In this document: positions 1-12,587 of the stretch, in pieces
How positions within the stretch are numbered: the stretch's first letter is position 1
How the letters are laid out: each line of letters starts with the position of its first letter
DNA from: Lutjanus erythropterus
Lineage: Eukaryota; Chordata; Actinopteri; Lutjaniformes; Lutjanidae
Length of the DNA: 64,000 bases
Direction: 5' to 3'
NCBI GenBank assembly: GCA_020091685.1
Contig: CM034595.1
Coordinates: forward strand, 40,286,232-40,350,231
Translations under genes and position numbers: made by a program
Notes under the pieces: model-generated
The model's database searches: none
What the model was told of the DNA's origin: nothing
The model's input: only the letters and a program-made list of their open reading frames with translations

Positions 1-535
1 TAATCAAATCCAAAAGTAGCAATTACTTATCATTATAATTTGAACTTTAATAGCTATTGTCTCCTACTTATTAAAGAGCCTAATCCTTTCTTTTGCCAGT
101 AATGTAACAAGATGCAACTTATAATCAGTGCATTACAGCAGTTCCAGGCACCTGCTGTGTGGTAGGTGGAATATGTTTCACCACGCTGATGAGAGTGAAA
201 TGCTCTCATAATTGCTCTTTCCATGTGCACATACCGATTTAATGAAAACATCTGCTGGAAAAGAACATAAAGTCTGCAGTTATAGAATAACAATTACAAA
301 ATCTTTGCTGCAAAAAGTGGTTACAATATTTAAAACCGCTCTGGGGGATCAATAAACGATCGCTTTTTATCATATCAAGTCAATGAATTGTGACAATGTG
401 GGCAAATCAAACTTGATTGCATGAGTTTTAAAGCAACGTGGAAATCTGACTGAGATCCAAACTGCAGGTCAAATAAGTGCAGCATTATTTCTAAAATCTA
501 ATATGCTTATGGGTTGAAAAGAATCAACTAATGGG
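1..535. other. AT-rich non-coding DNA
   Basis: No open frame of interest, no repeat I recognise and no RNA gene. Open frames here are short and have low-complexity translations. Confidence 0.6.
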
Positions 536-1000
536 CAGGAGTGGAAGTAACTACTTACAAATACTCAGATTACTGTAATGGAGTAGGTTTTTGGGGGGTA
601 CTGTGTGTTATGATCAAGTCTGTACTTTTAGATGAACGTAAGTATGCATTACAAGATGTAATCTACTGAGATACTTTTAAAATCATGTATGAATCACGTA
701 AAATGTAATCATGGATATTTACTCAATAGTCCTGGCAGTAATTCGTACCTCATTTGACATCGTTTTAAATTAAACGTAGACTTAAAAAGAGAAAATAAGA
801 CACCCCCCCCCCCCCCCCCCCCAAAAAACCCCACAGATAAAAATGAAAAAAGTTTCAACGATTTAAGTACTCCAAGTAATTTTTGCGACAAATAGTTTGT
901 ACTTTTACTTAAGTATATTTCTAACAGCAGTACTTTTACTTGTAACTGAGTAATATTTTAGTAATGTAACAGCACTTGTACTCGAGTACATATTTTCTCT
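536..1000. repeat. hAT-type (Tol2-like) repeat remnant
   Basis: The stretch is built of repeated ACTTTTACTTAAGTA, TACTCAGATTACTGTAAT and GTACTTTTACTTGTAACTGAG blocks. These resemble the terminal and subterminal repeats of Tol2-like hAT elements common in fish. No transposase frame is present, so this would be a non-autonomous or decayed copy. The ends are not sharp and I found no target-site duplication. Related scraps occur near 8475, 17885 and 36955. Confidence 0.55.
803..822. repeat. (C)20 homopolymer
   Basis: Twenty consecutive C on the + strand inside the hAT-like remnant. Such a run is slippage prone, so the true length may differ from the assembled one. It produces a glycine run in a spurious minus-strand frame. 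Confidence 0.9.
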
Positions 1001-3535
1001 CCTCTTTGCACATACAGGGAGGTTCACAGGTGCTGCTAAAGTTTGACCTCATGTTAACTTTCAGTCCTCCATCGTCCCATGTTGCACCAAGCGGCGAAGA
1101 GATGCTTGTTGACTGTGACCTACTTTTTTTAAAAAAACAACAACGCTGAGAGAGTTTACAGACATCATGAAGTGTCCAGGGACAGCGATGGCCTGTGCAG
1201 CGATTTCGGGGAAGTGATCCCAGTTAGAATTGCAGGTCGCGCACACATTGACCCAAAAAGAAATCCATGTGCATGCGCAGTCCAAGAAGGACCTTAAGGC
1301 CGTGTCCCATAAAGCATTTTTTTTTATTTTCCCTGAGGCCAGCGTGGTTTTTTTAATTGGCTCCGTCCGACTTCAGCTCTCGAAACAAACGATGGTGCTC
1401 ACAGAGACGTTTTCTCGCCAACAAAATCTCATGAACTCACACAGACAGGTGAGTCTGTCCTCTCTCTCCCTGCACACTTCAGCGTTCGCCTCATCGAGAG
1501 CAAGGATCAGAGCAAATAGGCTGCTCTACCTTGTGCCAACATTTTTACATTCAGTATTTGATGATAACACAAACTATCTACGGAACATAAATAACAGTAA
1601 TTTCCAGATATTCCGTGTCAGCGAGCGGCTCTCGCCTTAGTGTTTTCAAAACAGTCCCTGGCATTTTCAGCTGGGAAATAAACACTTTGGTGCACATAGC
1701 AGCTAAAAGACTTGCTCTGTGGGCCTACAAGCCTGGAGATTTTTTTTCAGCATATGTACCTGGTGAGCATCTTTGATTGGAATGAATGGGGCGCCATCTT
1801 GGAACACGGTATCCTTTTTATTGATAAATCCATGCATGAACTTCACAAACCCGCTGAAAAGAAGTGTTGCACAGAGCAGATGTAAATCATCATGCTAGTT
1901 TGCTCACCAGCTAACCTGTATTATTTATACAAAATTTACCTTTGGGTAAATTTGGGTTTGCTTCTGACAAACGTAGCCTTTCAAAAAATGCAACTACCTC
2001 TTTAATTCCACAACTGCAAGCCGTTCAGAGGACATGTACCCAGTGCCGCACCGCGACTTTGTATCTCAGGAGACAAGGCTGATAAAGGCACTGCCACCGT
2101 TTCTGAAATAACAAGAGGGGACAGTGACATGGACATTGATGGGTCTGTGCTAGTCAAGTCCATTCAGGCTACTCAGGCCATTGTTTTTTAATAGACCAGG
2201 CTTGGATCAGACTCTGGCTGATTTAATTTCTGTCCTTTCAGTGTGCCCACATACACAGAGAACATGTAGGCCACTGTAGGAAATGTTATTTTGCTTATAT
2301 TTTAATTTAAAAATATTACATACTATATGTTATGGAGTTTGCCTCTTTGTTGTATGTGTGTTTTTCTGTGTCTATTAGACAGCAGGATTTCAGCGTTGAT
2401 TTCTAGATATTCAGTCTGAACGTCTAAATGCTAAATGCTAAAATACGGTTACAACATCACTGTGTCACAAAACAAAAATTTGTTAAATCCTTTTGATAAT
2501 TTGTTCAGTTGTAGGTTGAAAGAGAGATGCATTATTGTGAAGGATGTCTTCATAGTAATCATATTTTACTGGTAGGTGAACTGTGATCAAGATGTCATTT
2601 CAACACGTTAAATATTTAATGTAAAATGAAAGAAATACAGAACTACATAGTCTGTGAGCTCCTAACTAGAACCTTCAGGAAACTGTGATGGAAAAGGCAT
2701 CCTGGTTATAACTTCAACTGTTCCGAGGGTAAATACACCAGAACTTAGTAAAAGGAATGAAAAATACTACTGGATAAACAGGAAGATCTGCTGGTTAAGT
2801 GGATTAAGCAACTTTCACCACGGCAACTGGGCATAAAGACTAGCTTGCTAGCTTTTTTTTGTTTCTGGGTTTCAACAAAGAAATCCAAAGTGATACAAGG
2901 CTTTTTATTTGTGCATTGTTGCGGATGAAAACGATATTGCAAATCCTAATGAAATATGGTTTAAATGCTCAATAAATTTCAAATAATCAGTTTAAAAACT
3001 TTTACTTTTAAACCAAGTCTTAACATCTTTTCCCTGGTGACCACGGTCATCTTTTAGACGGCTTTCTGACAGGAAATTGTTACTGGGTGGAGTGATACTG
3101 GTGTTGGTACTGGGACGGGTTTGGGCTCAGGCTCGGGCTGATAAATTGCAGACTTGGTCACGCTGTGGCTGGGTTCTGGTGGGTTTCTTTGGCCTGTGTA
3201 GGGCTCTAGTCTGTATACATCACTGGGATAAATGTGTTAAAGAGAAGATCCAACTGTCTTTGTCAGCCTCTGCCACTGGAATTCAACCTGAAGTCACCCA
3301 GCTTTGAAGAAATGTTGATTTATTTGCTTTAAAGTTATACATTACATACTGAGACATCCTCTGTGCAAGTATACTGACATTCCTAAACTTGTAGGAAGTT
3401 CATAACTGAAGCAGAAGTAAAGCAGGCAAGTAAACCACAGAGATAAATTACAATCCTTCATAATAAAACAACTCTTAATAGCATAAAAATGATCTTCTTT
3501 TAATGTTGATGGGTGTAAATAATTATTCAGTTAAT
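1001..3535. other. Non-coding stretch, nothing recognised
   Basis: The longest frame (1230-1640, +, 136 codons) has no recognisable domain, low-complexity serine/threonine composition and no supporting splice or start context. I see no structural RNA or clear repeat. Confidence 0.5.
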
Positions 3536-3539
3536 GAAA

Positions 3540-3990
3540 TATGCAGCCGCAGTGGTGGTGCTGCTAATGAGTTAGCTGCACTACATTGCCCTGATGGTGA
3601 CGGTAGGGAGGCAGAGTGGGGGAGGACTGGCTGTCAAAGAGGCACGCAGCGCAGAGCTTCCACTGTGCCCCCATACAGCCATGATGAAGTGGCTCCATCC
3701 ATCTTGTTGGCTCCCAGTAAAGAACAGGCTTATTTGGCTGCCGAGCTGATGACAGATGGGAGCCGCCGCGAGCTCCTCTCTCCAAAAAAGGCCGGGACCC
3801 CTGGCTCTCAAATCGCGGACTGAACTCGGAGTGTCGGAGGGGGCAGCGACACGAGTCACGAGAGCAGCACAGATACACAGAGAAGATGATGTCACCCCGT
3901 TTGGTCCGCTTCTCTCCGATTGTTCAGCACATTCATTTCCACTGAGTACTGCTGCGTGTCATGCTGCTGGTGCTCATATTCAGAGTGACT
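3540..3990. promoter_or_regulatory. Candidate conserved non-coding element (GC-rich)
   Basis: A GC-richer block between AT-rich flanks, starting with an ATGCAGCCGCAG / GCTAATGAGTTAG-type homeodomain-rich segment and running into a CpG-containing part near 3755-3860. Several frames are open on both strands (104-106 codons), which is what GC-richness gives by chance; none has a recognisable domain. A first exon or an enhancer cannot be told apart from sequence alone. Confidence 0.3.
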
Positions 3991-3999
3991 CACAATGAG

Positions 4000-4830
4000 A
4001 GCTTACATTCCTGAAGCTGTAATATTACAAGCAACCAAATTAAAGCTATAAGAGGGAACTTTAATATTTTGCTGATTTTAGAGGCCCCCGTGAACAAAAG
4101 CAGCAGTGTTTCCACAGTAATAACTGAAAAATATAATAAAAGATTAAATTATCTTGATAAATCTCCTCTTGTTTCTTTTAAACAGCCTAATGTACCACTT
4201 AATGTAATTTTTCCTGGAATATATAAACACAGGCTCGTTCCATTTGATTTCACGGAGAATCCAACCTGGTGGCAGACGTTAACTTTTTCCCCGCCGTTTT
4301 TTAATAAAGTTGCCAGCCAGCGCCAGCATTATTGACAAAATTCACTGTTTTATCAACACCCACAGAATATTCAGTTCTATGAATATGTGAACATGGAATA
4401 TATCAAAAGAAAGAACAGATCTTCTAGTTTCAAACACACAAAAAACATTTTGTTTGAGTTTCATTCATTCTTTTTTATAAGCACTTGAATGTTGGTTGGT
4501 TGCATCAGAAAACGGTGGTAGATATTCTTGAGCAGAATATCGACTTAACATTTTTATTTTTGGTGTGTCCCCTGCCCCCCACACCCGAATTCCAGTGGTT
4601 CCCTTCTTCTTAGAGTGACAAGTTATTGTCACATGATGCGTTACAGGGCTACAGCGCCCCCTACCACCTCACAGCGAAAACAGCAATTGACAAGATATGT
4701 CAACAATAGCAGGGGAAAAGTTAAGAATAACTAAGCAGAAATAGTCTTCTTGTGGATGGTCTTGTAGACATCAGTATTAAATTGAGACTGTTTCATAACC
4801 AGTAAAAACTCATTGTAGTAGCTTTAATGT
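4000..4830. other. Non-coding stretch, nothing recognised
   Basis: AT-rich DNA without a supported gene. The 88-codon frame at 4069-4335 shows no known domain. Confidence 0.5.
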
Positions 4831-4834
4831 GGTC

Positions 4835-5175
4835 GTCAACCTGCAACAATTAATTGGTTAATCGATTATTAAATTAATCGCCAACTATTCTGATAATCAA
4901 TTCGTTGGTTTGAGTAACTTTTTAAGAACTAAAAGTCAAAATTCTCTGATTTCAGCTTATTAAATTGAAATATTGTTTGGTTTCTTTATTCTTCTGTGAC
5001 AGTAAATTGAATATATTTGGGTTGTGAGTAAAATTTGAGAATGTCATCTCAGGCTTTGGGAAACACTGATTGACCTTTTTTTCTCCATTTCCTGACATTT
5101 TAAAACAAACAAGTTTTAATCACTTAACCAAGGAAGTAATCTTCCGATTTATTGACTATGACAGCAACCGTTAGT
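4835..5175. repeat. Diverged hAT-like MITE (TTAATCGATTA type)
   Basis: Begins with TTGGTTAATCGATTATTAA and continues through AAATTCTCTGATTTCAGC, TTCTTCTGTGACAGTAAATTGAATAT and TTGGGAAACACTGATTGACC. I recognise this order as a very common teleost dispersed repeat with TAATCGATTAAT termini. It has no coding capacity. A second, more diverged relative may lie at 10165-10330. Confidence 0.6.
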
Positions 5176-5557
5176 TCATGTGTCTAAATGCATCCTAGAA
5201 GCACTGAAGATAGATTGAAATCTGATCAATCTGTCTTTAATGGATTGCGAGGTGAAGTCTCTTGCTGCTGTCCACTGAGAGGCTCATCAGTATGTAACAG
5301 GAGTTTCATCAGACTGATTCTGTATATGAAAACACGCTCAGGTACCTTTGGCGTGTTTGTTTTCTCTTCCATGTTTGCTGTTGACGGAGCGCTGCTGTGA
5401 ATGATGATGTTGGCTTTATTAAATTGGATTTCTATTTTGTTTCAACAATGTCCTTATCAAGCAAATTTGCTTTATTTTACTTATTATATTTGGCAACACC
5501 TGAAGATGTTTGACATTTTCCACATTCTTCTTATGTCTTTACGATCTATCTCTCAGA

Positions 5558-5624
5558 AATAAAGGTTCCTACATGGTTCTTCCTGAAGACATGAGAACCA
5601 TTTGCCTCTGAGGAACCCTTTATT
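5558..5624. repeat. Short inverted repeat element
   Basis: AATAAAGGTTCCT at 5558-5570 is repeated inverted as AGGAACCCTTTATT at 5611-5624 (13 of 14 positions), with a 40-bp interior containing ATGGTTCT and GAACCAT. This resembles the AAGGTTCT/AGAACC palindromic repeats scattered in fish genomes. Confidence 0.6.
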
Positions 5625-6835
5625 GAACAGAGGGTTATTCAAGGGTTGTTTGTAAATCACTTTTACTGGTTTTCTACAAACTCCTTGAGCTGAATATCAT
5701 GATTTGCGATGGGATATATGAATAAAACTCAGGCTCATATAACAGATAGGAGATGGAACCAGAGCTAATTAATATGGGAGATGATGTGGACAGTGAGATA
5801 ATTCTTGTTTTTCACTTCACAGGTGGAAAAGTGAGAGCGACTCTGCTGTAATTACTGGAGCAGGAAGGTCACTCAGCTGTTAATGAGAGAGAAGAGCTGA
5901 GCGTAAGAAACTGAAGAAATTCTGACACTTTTGATAACTGTGGACCTACAGAAGTGAAAGAAAATAGATTTGTGGGCAGAACATAAATGTGTCCTAATAC
6001 TGATGATAACTGTGAAACATTACTGATATCATGCTAATATTAAATATATGATTATAATAGATATATATATATAATAATCCAAATACAGTTATGGTTACAG
6101 AATCTCTCTGTCCATCCTTGCATTTTGTATTTACAGTGTAATTCACTTGACAAAAACTACATAAAATGCAGAGTAAAAAAGGTTTAAGATGAATTTGACT
6201 GAATTCATTTTTAAAGAAAACTTGATATAGATTGTTACAATATCATTAAAATCTTAAATCGTGACAGCCCTAGCACAGATAGAGCCACGCAGCTAGCATG
6301 GTTAACAAGATTTCATAAATCCACACCCACACACCTAAAAGCATTAGGGCTCTGACAACACACTGGCATACTTTCTTCAAACTTTTGATCATTATTTACT
6401 CGTAAACTTAGATATTTTTTTCATAATCATGAGTTTACTGACAGACGAAGATGAGAAGGGGACACATAAAGCAATGTTTAAAATGTAAAAAATGTAATCG
6501 AGTACAAAATAAAATATTTATCTCTGGACTGTAGTGGTGTGGTATTATACAGTAGCATAAAAAAGAAATACTCAATACTGCAGAAGAAATAGGTTTTTGA
6601 AATAATAATATTAAAATTTTATCCATAAATACAGCTAAAGATTTTCTTCTTCTCTCATTCGGTGTGTCCCTATGGATGCCTCTAGCCTACTGCTGATGCC
6701 TGTGATAGAAGCCTTGAAGCTTTTGAATCAGCCATAATAAGATAAAGAAATGTATATACAAAATGCTAAAAAGTTAAACATGAGGAAACATGAGAAAAGA
6801 CAAATTAACAACGACGTAAATGCAGTTTCAAACGG
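5625..6835. other. Non-coding stretch, nothing recognised
   Basis: Contains a moderately complex segment near 5750-5910 that could be regulatory, then AT-rich DNA with a TA-rich run near 6055-6075. No gene or RNA is supported. Confidence 0.45.
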
Positions 6836-6839
6836 AGAA

Positions 6840-7279
6840 TTTGCTCTGATCCGAGAGTGAAACATCCGCTAGCGATGTCTTTTGGGAGTGTGGAGATGTA
6901 GCCAAAATATCCCGGACAGAAACGCTGTTATCTTGAGCTGGTAATGTCATTTGGAGCCAGAAGCCTGCACAGTAGTGATCATGGTTGAATCCACATTTTT
7001 GAGTCCCTACTCATACAATCAAATCAAATAATTAATTTAAGTAAAACTGATCAATCAAAATTAACACTTGAACGCACATCGGCATGATAAGACCTACCTA
7101 AAACAACAGAAACCATGTTAGAGAAAAATATATTTCACATATATTTTGATGCTTTAGTGTGGCTCGTGCCCCATCTACAAAAATGGACGGGCTGGGTTTA
7201 TGACCTATACTGCAGCCAGCCACCAGGAGGCACATTTGGGAAGCTGTCATGTTGTCCATCTTTATATATGTCAACAAGC
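6840..7279. repeat. Dispersed TIR repeat, family A, copy 1
   Basis: Shares CCAAAATATCCCGGAC, TTTGGAGCCAG and CAGTAGTGA with copy 2 (17488-17805) in the same order. Its right end TTGTCCATCTTTATATATGT is the inverse of the left end TATATAAAGATGGACGACAT of copy 3 (18996-19178), so the family has terminal inverted repeats around TATAAAGATGGAC. It is non-coding. The left end of this copy is uncertain. Confidence 0.65.
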
Positions 7280-7514
7280 CGGACCCTGTCCGAGGGTGCC
7301 GTCTGTGTGTAGATCATTTATGAGGAGCTAGAAATGTTGGAGGAGTGCGTCATGGTTTGTTTTGATGTTGAAAGCATGGATACACAAAAGCAATTCCACC
7401 AAAAAAAAAACATTCAGCAGAGAAGTGTTTTCAGAGCTCCGGTCCTCGATCAATAAAAGAGTCCTATCAGTTGATGTATTGCGTTGTGTGGAGGCAACCT
7501 TTCGATGTTTCATG

Positions 7515-8100
7515 CTACATTAAGTGACACAGGAACAGCTCTGTGTGAGTTATGAAAACTGTGCCTGTGCTCCCGTGTCTCCACCTCGCTCTCCTCCCTG
7601 CAACATTACCCTTAATGTCGCAGCGAAAAGTGAGCGAAGCACTAATTAAAAAAACAAGGATGGATAATGGCGTCGTCTCGTATCCGAGGCATCCGTAGCC
7701 GTCACAAACTTCATCTGCGTAATTACACCCCTCAGTTCCATAACACTGAGAGCGTGGCACTAATTGCTTTCTGTGTAATTGGGTTACCTTTCTTTGGGTG
7801 TCTCTCTTTCACCGGAAGAGATAATGAAAGGTTAGTGCTGACCATCTGTACCGAGCAGACAAACCAGAATCAGAGTCTGCATTGCTCTGATCATGCAGAC
7901 ATAAATATGTTGCCATTTAACATTGTTAAGCAGCTGGAAAAACGGCTGAGAACTATTGATGACGAGTTGCTGGTGAATAATGGGCTTTAAATGCACTCCG
8001 CCATGGGTGCATTACACTGTGCATCATTTTTTACTCTTGAAATTACATTATAGCTCCGTAGTCGATATGAAGGACTTGATGAATGCCATCACAGGCTCCT
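7515..8100. promoter_or_regulatory. Candidate conserved non-coding element
   Basis: A balanced-composition block with many homeodomain cores (GTAATTAC, CTAATTGC, TGTAATTGGG) and a TGATCATG site, between a repeat and a microsatellite. A 107-codon frame (7667-7990) is open but starts inside homeodomain-rich sequence and resembles no known protein. Texture fits a vertebrate developmental enhancer; conservation has not been tested. Confidence 0.35.
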
Positions 8101-8123
8101 GAAAGCCCCCCTCCTGCTTGAAG

Positions 8124-8170
8124 ACTCTCTCTCTCTCTCTCTCACACACACACATACACACACACATACA
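8124..8170. repeat. (CT)n(CA)n microsatellite
   Basis: About nine CT units run directly into interrupted CA units. Confidence 0.9.
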
Positions 8171-8179
8171 TGCACAAGC

Positions 8180-10150
8180 ATCATCCAATAATGAGGTGTA
8201 ATTTATCTTATGATGAATATTGATCATTTACATTCATTTGTGGTTTAGCTCATCCAGAAAATATGTAAATGTATTGACAGGATACTGGAGAGGCAGCTGT
8301 TACGAACTCGAGTGAAGAGCTTGAGTTAAAGCAACAATATGCAGCACGCTGTAAACACTGAAAATGGAATTTTCTTTTTCCTAAATATATTTCCTGAGAA
8401 CGAGGCTGCTGGAGCGGTTTTGTGCCAGGTCATTTTGGTCATCAACAACTCCTCTCAGTTCCTCACTCGTGCCTCAGAACTACGGTTGGAAGTAATAAAT
8501 TACAACTACTCACATTACTGTGATTAAAGGAGAAATCTGTGATTATATCTAAAAAAAAATGACCAAGATGTGCCATCAGAGGAAACATGTCAAGTTGAAA
8601 TACTCGCTTGACAAAAACACAATCCAAAATGGAGCAGAAGACCAGAGGAGAACTAAACCTGATCCCCCAAAACACAGAAGAAACTCTGGCCAAAGAATTC
8701 TGTCCCACAATCAGTGGATACAAAGAGAAGACTGAGAGTCTGAGATGAAGATCTTTAAAGACGAAACCACCAAACTTCAGCCCCAAAAGTGACCTGAATT
8801 CTTTTCACCTATTACAGAGGTTTTCATTCAGATTGCATTGTACAAAGATTTCTATCTGCTTGATCTCTGAATGCAAACTGTGCTGTATACAGTAATCCCA
8901 TTACAGGTAACTGATACATCTAAGAGCTGAGTTGCAGCGTCATTGATTCAGTCACAAAGTCTCCTCTTCTTCCTCTTCTCACAGCAAATGATGATGACTG
9001 AAATGAAGTTCTGCCTCACCATTACTCAACTCATGTATTGACCCATTATTTCATGTTTTTTGTCTCATTATCCTTAGCTTAACTTTACTTAAGAAAGTAT
9101 TAAATGTGCATAATTAAGGTGCAATTGAGCACAACAAAGGAAGGAATATCTGGACAAGCAATTAATAAATCCAATAACCAACATAACACATCATTTTAGG
9201 CTAAACAATTTCACCATATTTGATATTGAGGTAATCCAAAAGTGACAGAAAGTTTCAAAAGTTTTGTAAAAACATATATATAAGAAAGTTTTAACAGGTA
9301 ATTTTATCAGAAAACATTTTTTAAGTAACCCTGTAAACCTTGTCCACCGAGGTAAAGTTGGAAAGGTGAAAAAGTACCAATACATATTTTTTAACACCTG
9401 TGTAGATGTCATGACCAGCAGTTGGCCAATGGGAACACTTGGGGCCAAGTAGCACTTTCATGGGAGTGAATTTGACCAGCTGGGGGTGTGTTCCAATCAC
9501 CTACAGTTCACTGTGGAGTGGACTGCACAGGGTATTCAGCCATTTAAAGTAAGATTCCAAACCATAGGGAGCAAAACATGCTCAGTTCAAAGGAAACAAC
9601 TGATCTTAATCTCTTTAGGAATGGCACCATACATCTTATAAATTTCTCAAATCATGTTTATTCACAGGTTTTGTCATAATTTATAATAATTTGTTTCATT
9701 CACTATTAAGTTTCAGTCATGTTAAGCTGTAGCAGAAGATATCCAGGTGTTTTACGTCAGCGGGCTAATGACTGGAGGACTGATGTCTGCCTTGGTGCAG
9801 TTGCAGGGTGTTTTAAACGGACTAATTTTGTCAACGGATGTTCCCTTAACTGACTTTCCTTGTACGGAGAGCAGGTAGTCCTGTTAAGTACACTGTGAAA
9901 CAGAACAGCTTATATATAGCATTAACTCCCTATTTCAAAGCACAAAAAGTTGCTTAATTGTACTTTAAGTTCAAACTCTGCAGTACTGGATAATTGTGGC
10001 TTCTGTTCCTTTAAAGACAGAAATAGAGTTTCCTTCCTCCTTGAAGAACAGTCTGATTTTAACCACAAGGAAGCGGAAGATCATTAACAGTCAGTTCAGG
10101 GAGTAATTGTGGCTCTAGCAGTGGGACTCCAGCAAGTCCAGCATTAGAGA
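8180..10150. other. Non-coding stretch with small repeat scraps
   Basis: A hAT-like fragment (GGAAGTAATAAATTACAACTACTCACATTACTG) lies at about 8482-8524, and a possible repeat scrap containing GTGTGTTCCAATCACC near 9485-9550 resembles one near 58760. The frame at 8463-8786 (minus, 107 codons) has no known domain. Nothing else is recognisable. Confidence 0.45.
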
Positions 10151-10164
10151 ATCACATAGATAAT

Positions 10165-10330
10165 TTCTGCTAAAAATTGATACATCTATTATTTGTTTTG
10201 ATTAATCATTTAATATATAAAATGAGAAAAGAAAAAAATATGCCCACATGTCCAAAAGTGCAAAAATATATTAGATTTTAAAAAAAAAAACAATTTGATG
10301 TTTGTTATGTTTGTTATGTTTTTCTTAATA
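10165..10330. repeat. Possible hAT-like repeat scrap
   Basis: ATTATTTGTTTTGATTAATC followed by TATAAAATGAGAAAAG resembles the terminal part of the TTAATCGATTA family (see 4835-5175), in opposite orientation. It is strongly diverged; the call is tentative. Confidence 0.35.
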
Positions 10331-10718
10331 AATGACTTTGGTGGATACAATCAGAATCCAATTACCTTAGCTTCTCATAAAGGCTGAAAAACATGGAGAA
10401 ATGGCTCGTCTGGCTCTGTCAAAGTGTAAATAAAACATCTACCCATCACTACAGCCTGCTAATTAACATCCTGTATCTCAGGTTTTTAATCTGCACAAAA
10501 ACCAAAGAGTGTTGAACTATTTCTTTAGGAAAACAACTCTCTGACAAATAATTTAATAACTGTAACTGAACTAGGCAATGAAACTACTGGGGAGCAGAAA
10601 AACGAAAGATGCAAGAGGTCAGACGACAGTTGGTGAAAGTGCAGTTAATAAATGTTTAAGTCAATATGCATGAGGAGTTCTGGAGACGCTCAGAATCAGA
10701 ATCACACCACTAAAAGCC

Positions 10719-11137
10719 TTTAAAGGGACAGTTTACCCCAAAATCAAAAATACATATTTCCCCCCTGGCCTGCAGCACAGTTTATCAGTATAGATAGTTT
10801 TGGTATGAGTTTGGTATGAGTTTTAGAGATATTAAAACCAGTGTCTCTTTCCAAAAATAATAACCTGATTACTCAAGATATTCAACAGACCTTGTTATGA
10901 GCAGTTTCATTTTACTATCATGTTCAATAGTAAAAAATGAGATTATCTTGAGGAAACCGGGTCATGCTTTCTGGAAAGAGACACTGATTTTGAATTTTCT
11001 GGTGCCTTGAGCACCACAAGCCGAGTGCCATTTAGTCCCATTAAATTGGAGGGAAGGCAGACATCACTACGGCTTATGTCCCTAAATCTAAACGGATAGT
11101 TAGCATTTCAGGCAGAGGGGTGAACTGTCCCTTTAAA
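10719..11137. mobile_element. Foldback-like MITE, family B, copy 1
   Basis: Left end TTTAAAGGGACAGTTTACC and right end GGTGAACTGTCCCTTTAAA are inverted repeats, with 20 of 21 terminal positions matching. Inverted similarity continues far inside: CAGTGTCTCTTTCCAAAAAT and TACTCAAGATAT of the left half recur inverted in the right half (ATCTTGAGGAAACCGGGTC, TTTCTGGAAAGAGACACTG). The whole element is therefore an imperfect palindrome of about 420 bp without coding capacity. TTAA-containing edges recur in other copies (18509, 29774, 59895). Confidence 0.75.
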
Positions 11138-11139
11138 TG

Positions 11140-12520
11140 CTATGTGAAGTGGATAAAAAATAAAATAATTGGGGGAATAAAGTTGTTTTTCTTCTGGATT
11201 TTAAAGTAAAACTTTGACTGGTCTCCTGGTCGTGAAAATGGATTTGTCTCATTTGCTTCATATTTTCATCCTCTTTAAGATTAAGAGTTTTGGAGTTAAT
11301 GAGAGTACACTACTTCAAAGTTATTTGTGGTTTAAAGAAGTTACTCGCTGTTTCATGTGTGCAAAGCAGAGAGAAGAAGTGTCAGATTCTTCCATCCTGA
11401 CACCACATCCACCATAGAAAGAATAAGCCGACAGATCATTTAAAGGAGCAGGATTTAAACACTTTCGGCCAAATTCAGTTTTAGGATTAAAACTAATAAA
11501 TAAAGTTGGTGGAACAGCTTCTCCTTCTTCTTCTTCTTCTTCTCCTGCAAGGATACATCCTCCCCCTCTTTTTTTCATCTTTGTGCGCGCACAACTAATA
11601 ATCCGCCATCGGACATTAGCCTCATGTTTTGGCATAGACTGCTGTCTCAACAAAAGTTCACGCTGAGCCCAAGTGCATCGTGGGCCTAAGAAGTGGTTGT
11701 GACTTTGTAAGTCATGCGGCTCATGAGAGTAAACTCTTACACCTGTCACAACAGCAGATGTCAGCTCTGTCAGTGTGTTTTAATGTCTGCAGACAGAGCT
11801 GAAGCAGCATAATCCTACATCAGATGATTTCTCGTCACCTCCAGGCAAAACGACTGCGTCAGAGTCTCCTGATTTTTGGACCATCATACATAACATGCTG
11901 CATTAATTCACTTTGTTTTGTACTTTCCCTTAATTTATATCATGCCTGTGAGTCCCAGTACGGTTTGTATTACTGCACAGATTCTGATGCATATCTGCAC
12001 TCATTTAACTAAGACTGAGGACACCTTCATGCTTGTGCAGATGAATATTCTCATGGATAACAAATGATTTGTATAAATAAATTAATCGTGTGAGATCCCT
12101 TCCTGAATGGTTCACAATCAGCATAGATTTAGTATTATTAGTACTTTTGCCTTTGGATTCATGTTAAAATCAAATATCTAACATTAAAAAATTACAGTGT
12201 TTGTGTTTGATGAATACTTTGGACTTTCCTGCAACATATTGTACATATTTTTGCCACATTTTTCTGTATCTTATGGTCAATTTTCAGTTTTCTTCTCATG
12301 TCCATGTGTTTTTTTTTATCCTCTGTATTTCCCTACTTTCTGTTCATTCTGTAGGGGATCAGTAATTATCCATGGTGACCATAGATGCTTTCTAAAAGGT
12401 AAGAGATGGTTGAGTCGGTCAGTTAAAACAGCAAGAGCTACTGCTTTTAAAAGGAGTTCTTTGGAAAATCCCCACACTCACGTGCTGTCATGCATCTCTG
12501 TCATGGTTAACAAAACAATA
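11140..12520. other. Non-coding stretch with (CTT)n
   Basis: A CTT microsatellite lies at 11524-11543. The minus-strand 142-codon frame (11321-11749) runs through it and is therefore not credible. The 138-codon frame at 12197-12613 runs into the SINE head and TA repeat. No gene is supported. Confidence 0.5.
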
Positions 12521-12528
12521 TTGTACGG

Positions 12529-12562
12529 GAGTCTGGTAGCTCAGCTGGTAGAGCATGCGCCA
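12529..12562 (+). repeat. tRNA-derived SINE head (A-box only)
   Basis: TAGCTCAGCTGG at 12537-12548 is a good RNA polymerase III A-box in a D-arm-like context (GGTAGCTCAGCTGGTAGAGC). No anticodon arm, B-box or acceptor stem follows; the sequence passes straight into a TA microsatellite. It is a truncated tRNA-type SINE or repeat head, not a tRNA gene. Confidence 0.6.
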
Positions 12563-12565
12563 AAA

Positions 12566-12587
12566 ATATATATATATATATATATAT
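12566..12587. repeat. (TA)n microsatellite
   Basis: Eleven TA units at the boundary between the SINE head and the mariner-like element. Confidence 0.9.

Noticed and set aside
709..891. Minus-strand frame with a glycine run
   Set aside because: It is the translation of the (C)20 homopolymer inside a repeat.
3503..3998. Overlapping GC-rich frames as a first exon
   Set aside because: Several frames are open on both strands at once, none has a domain or start context; kept only as a possible regulatory element.
11321..11749. 142-codon minus-strand frame
   Set aside because: It crosses the CTT microsatellite (acidic EEEEE run) and has no domain or splice support.
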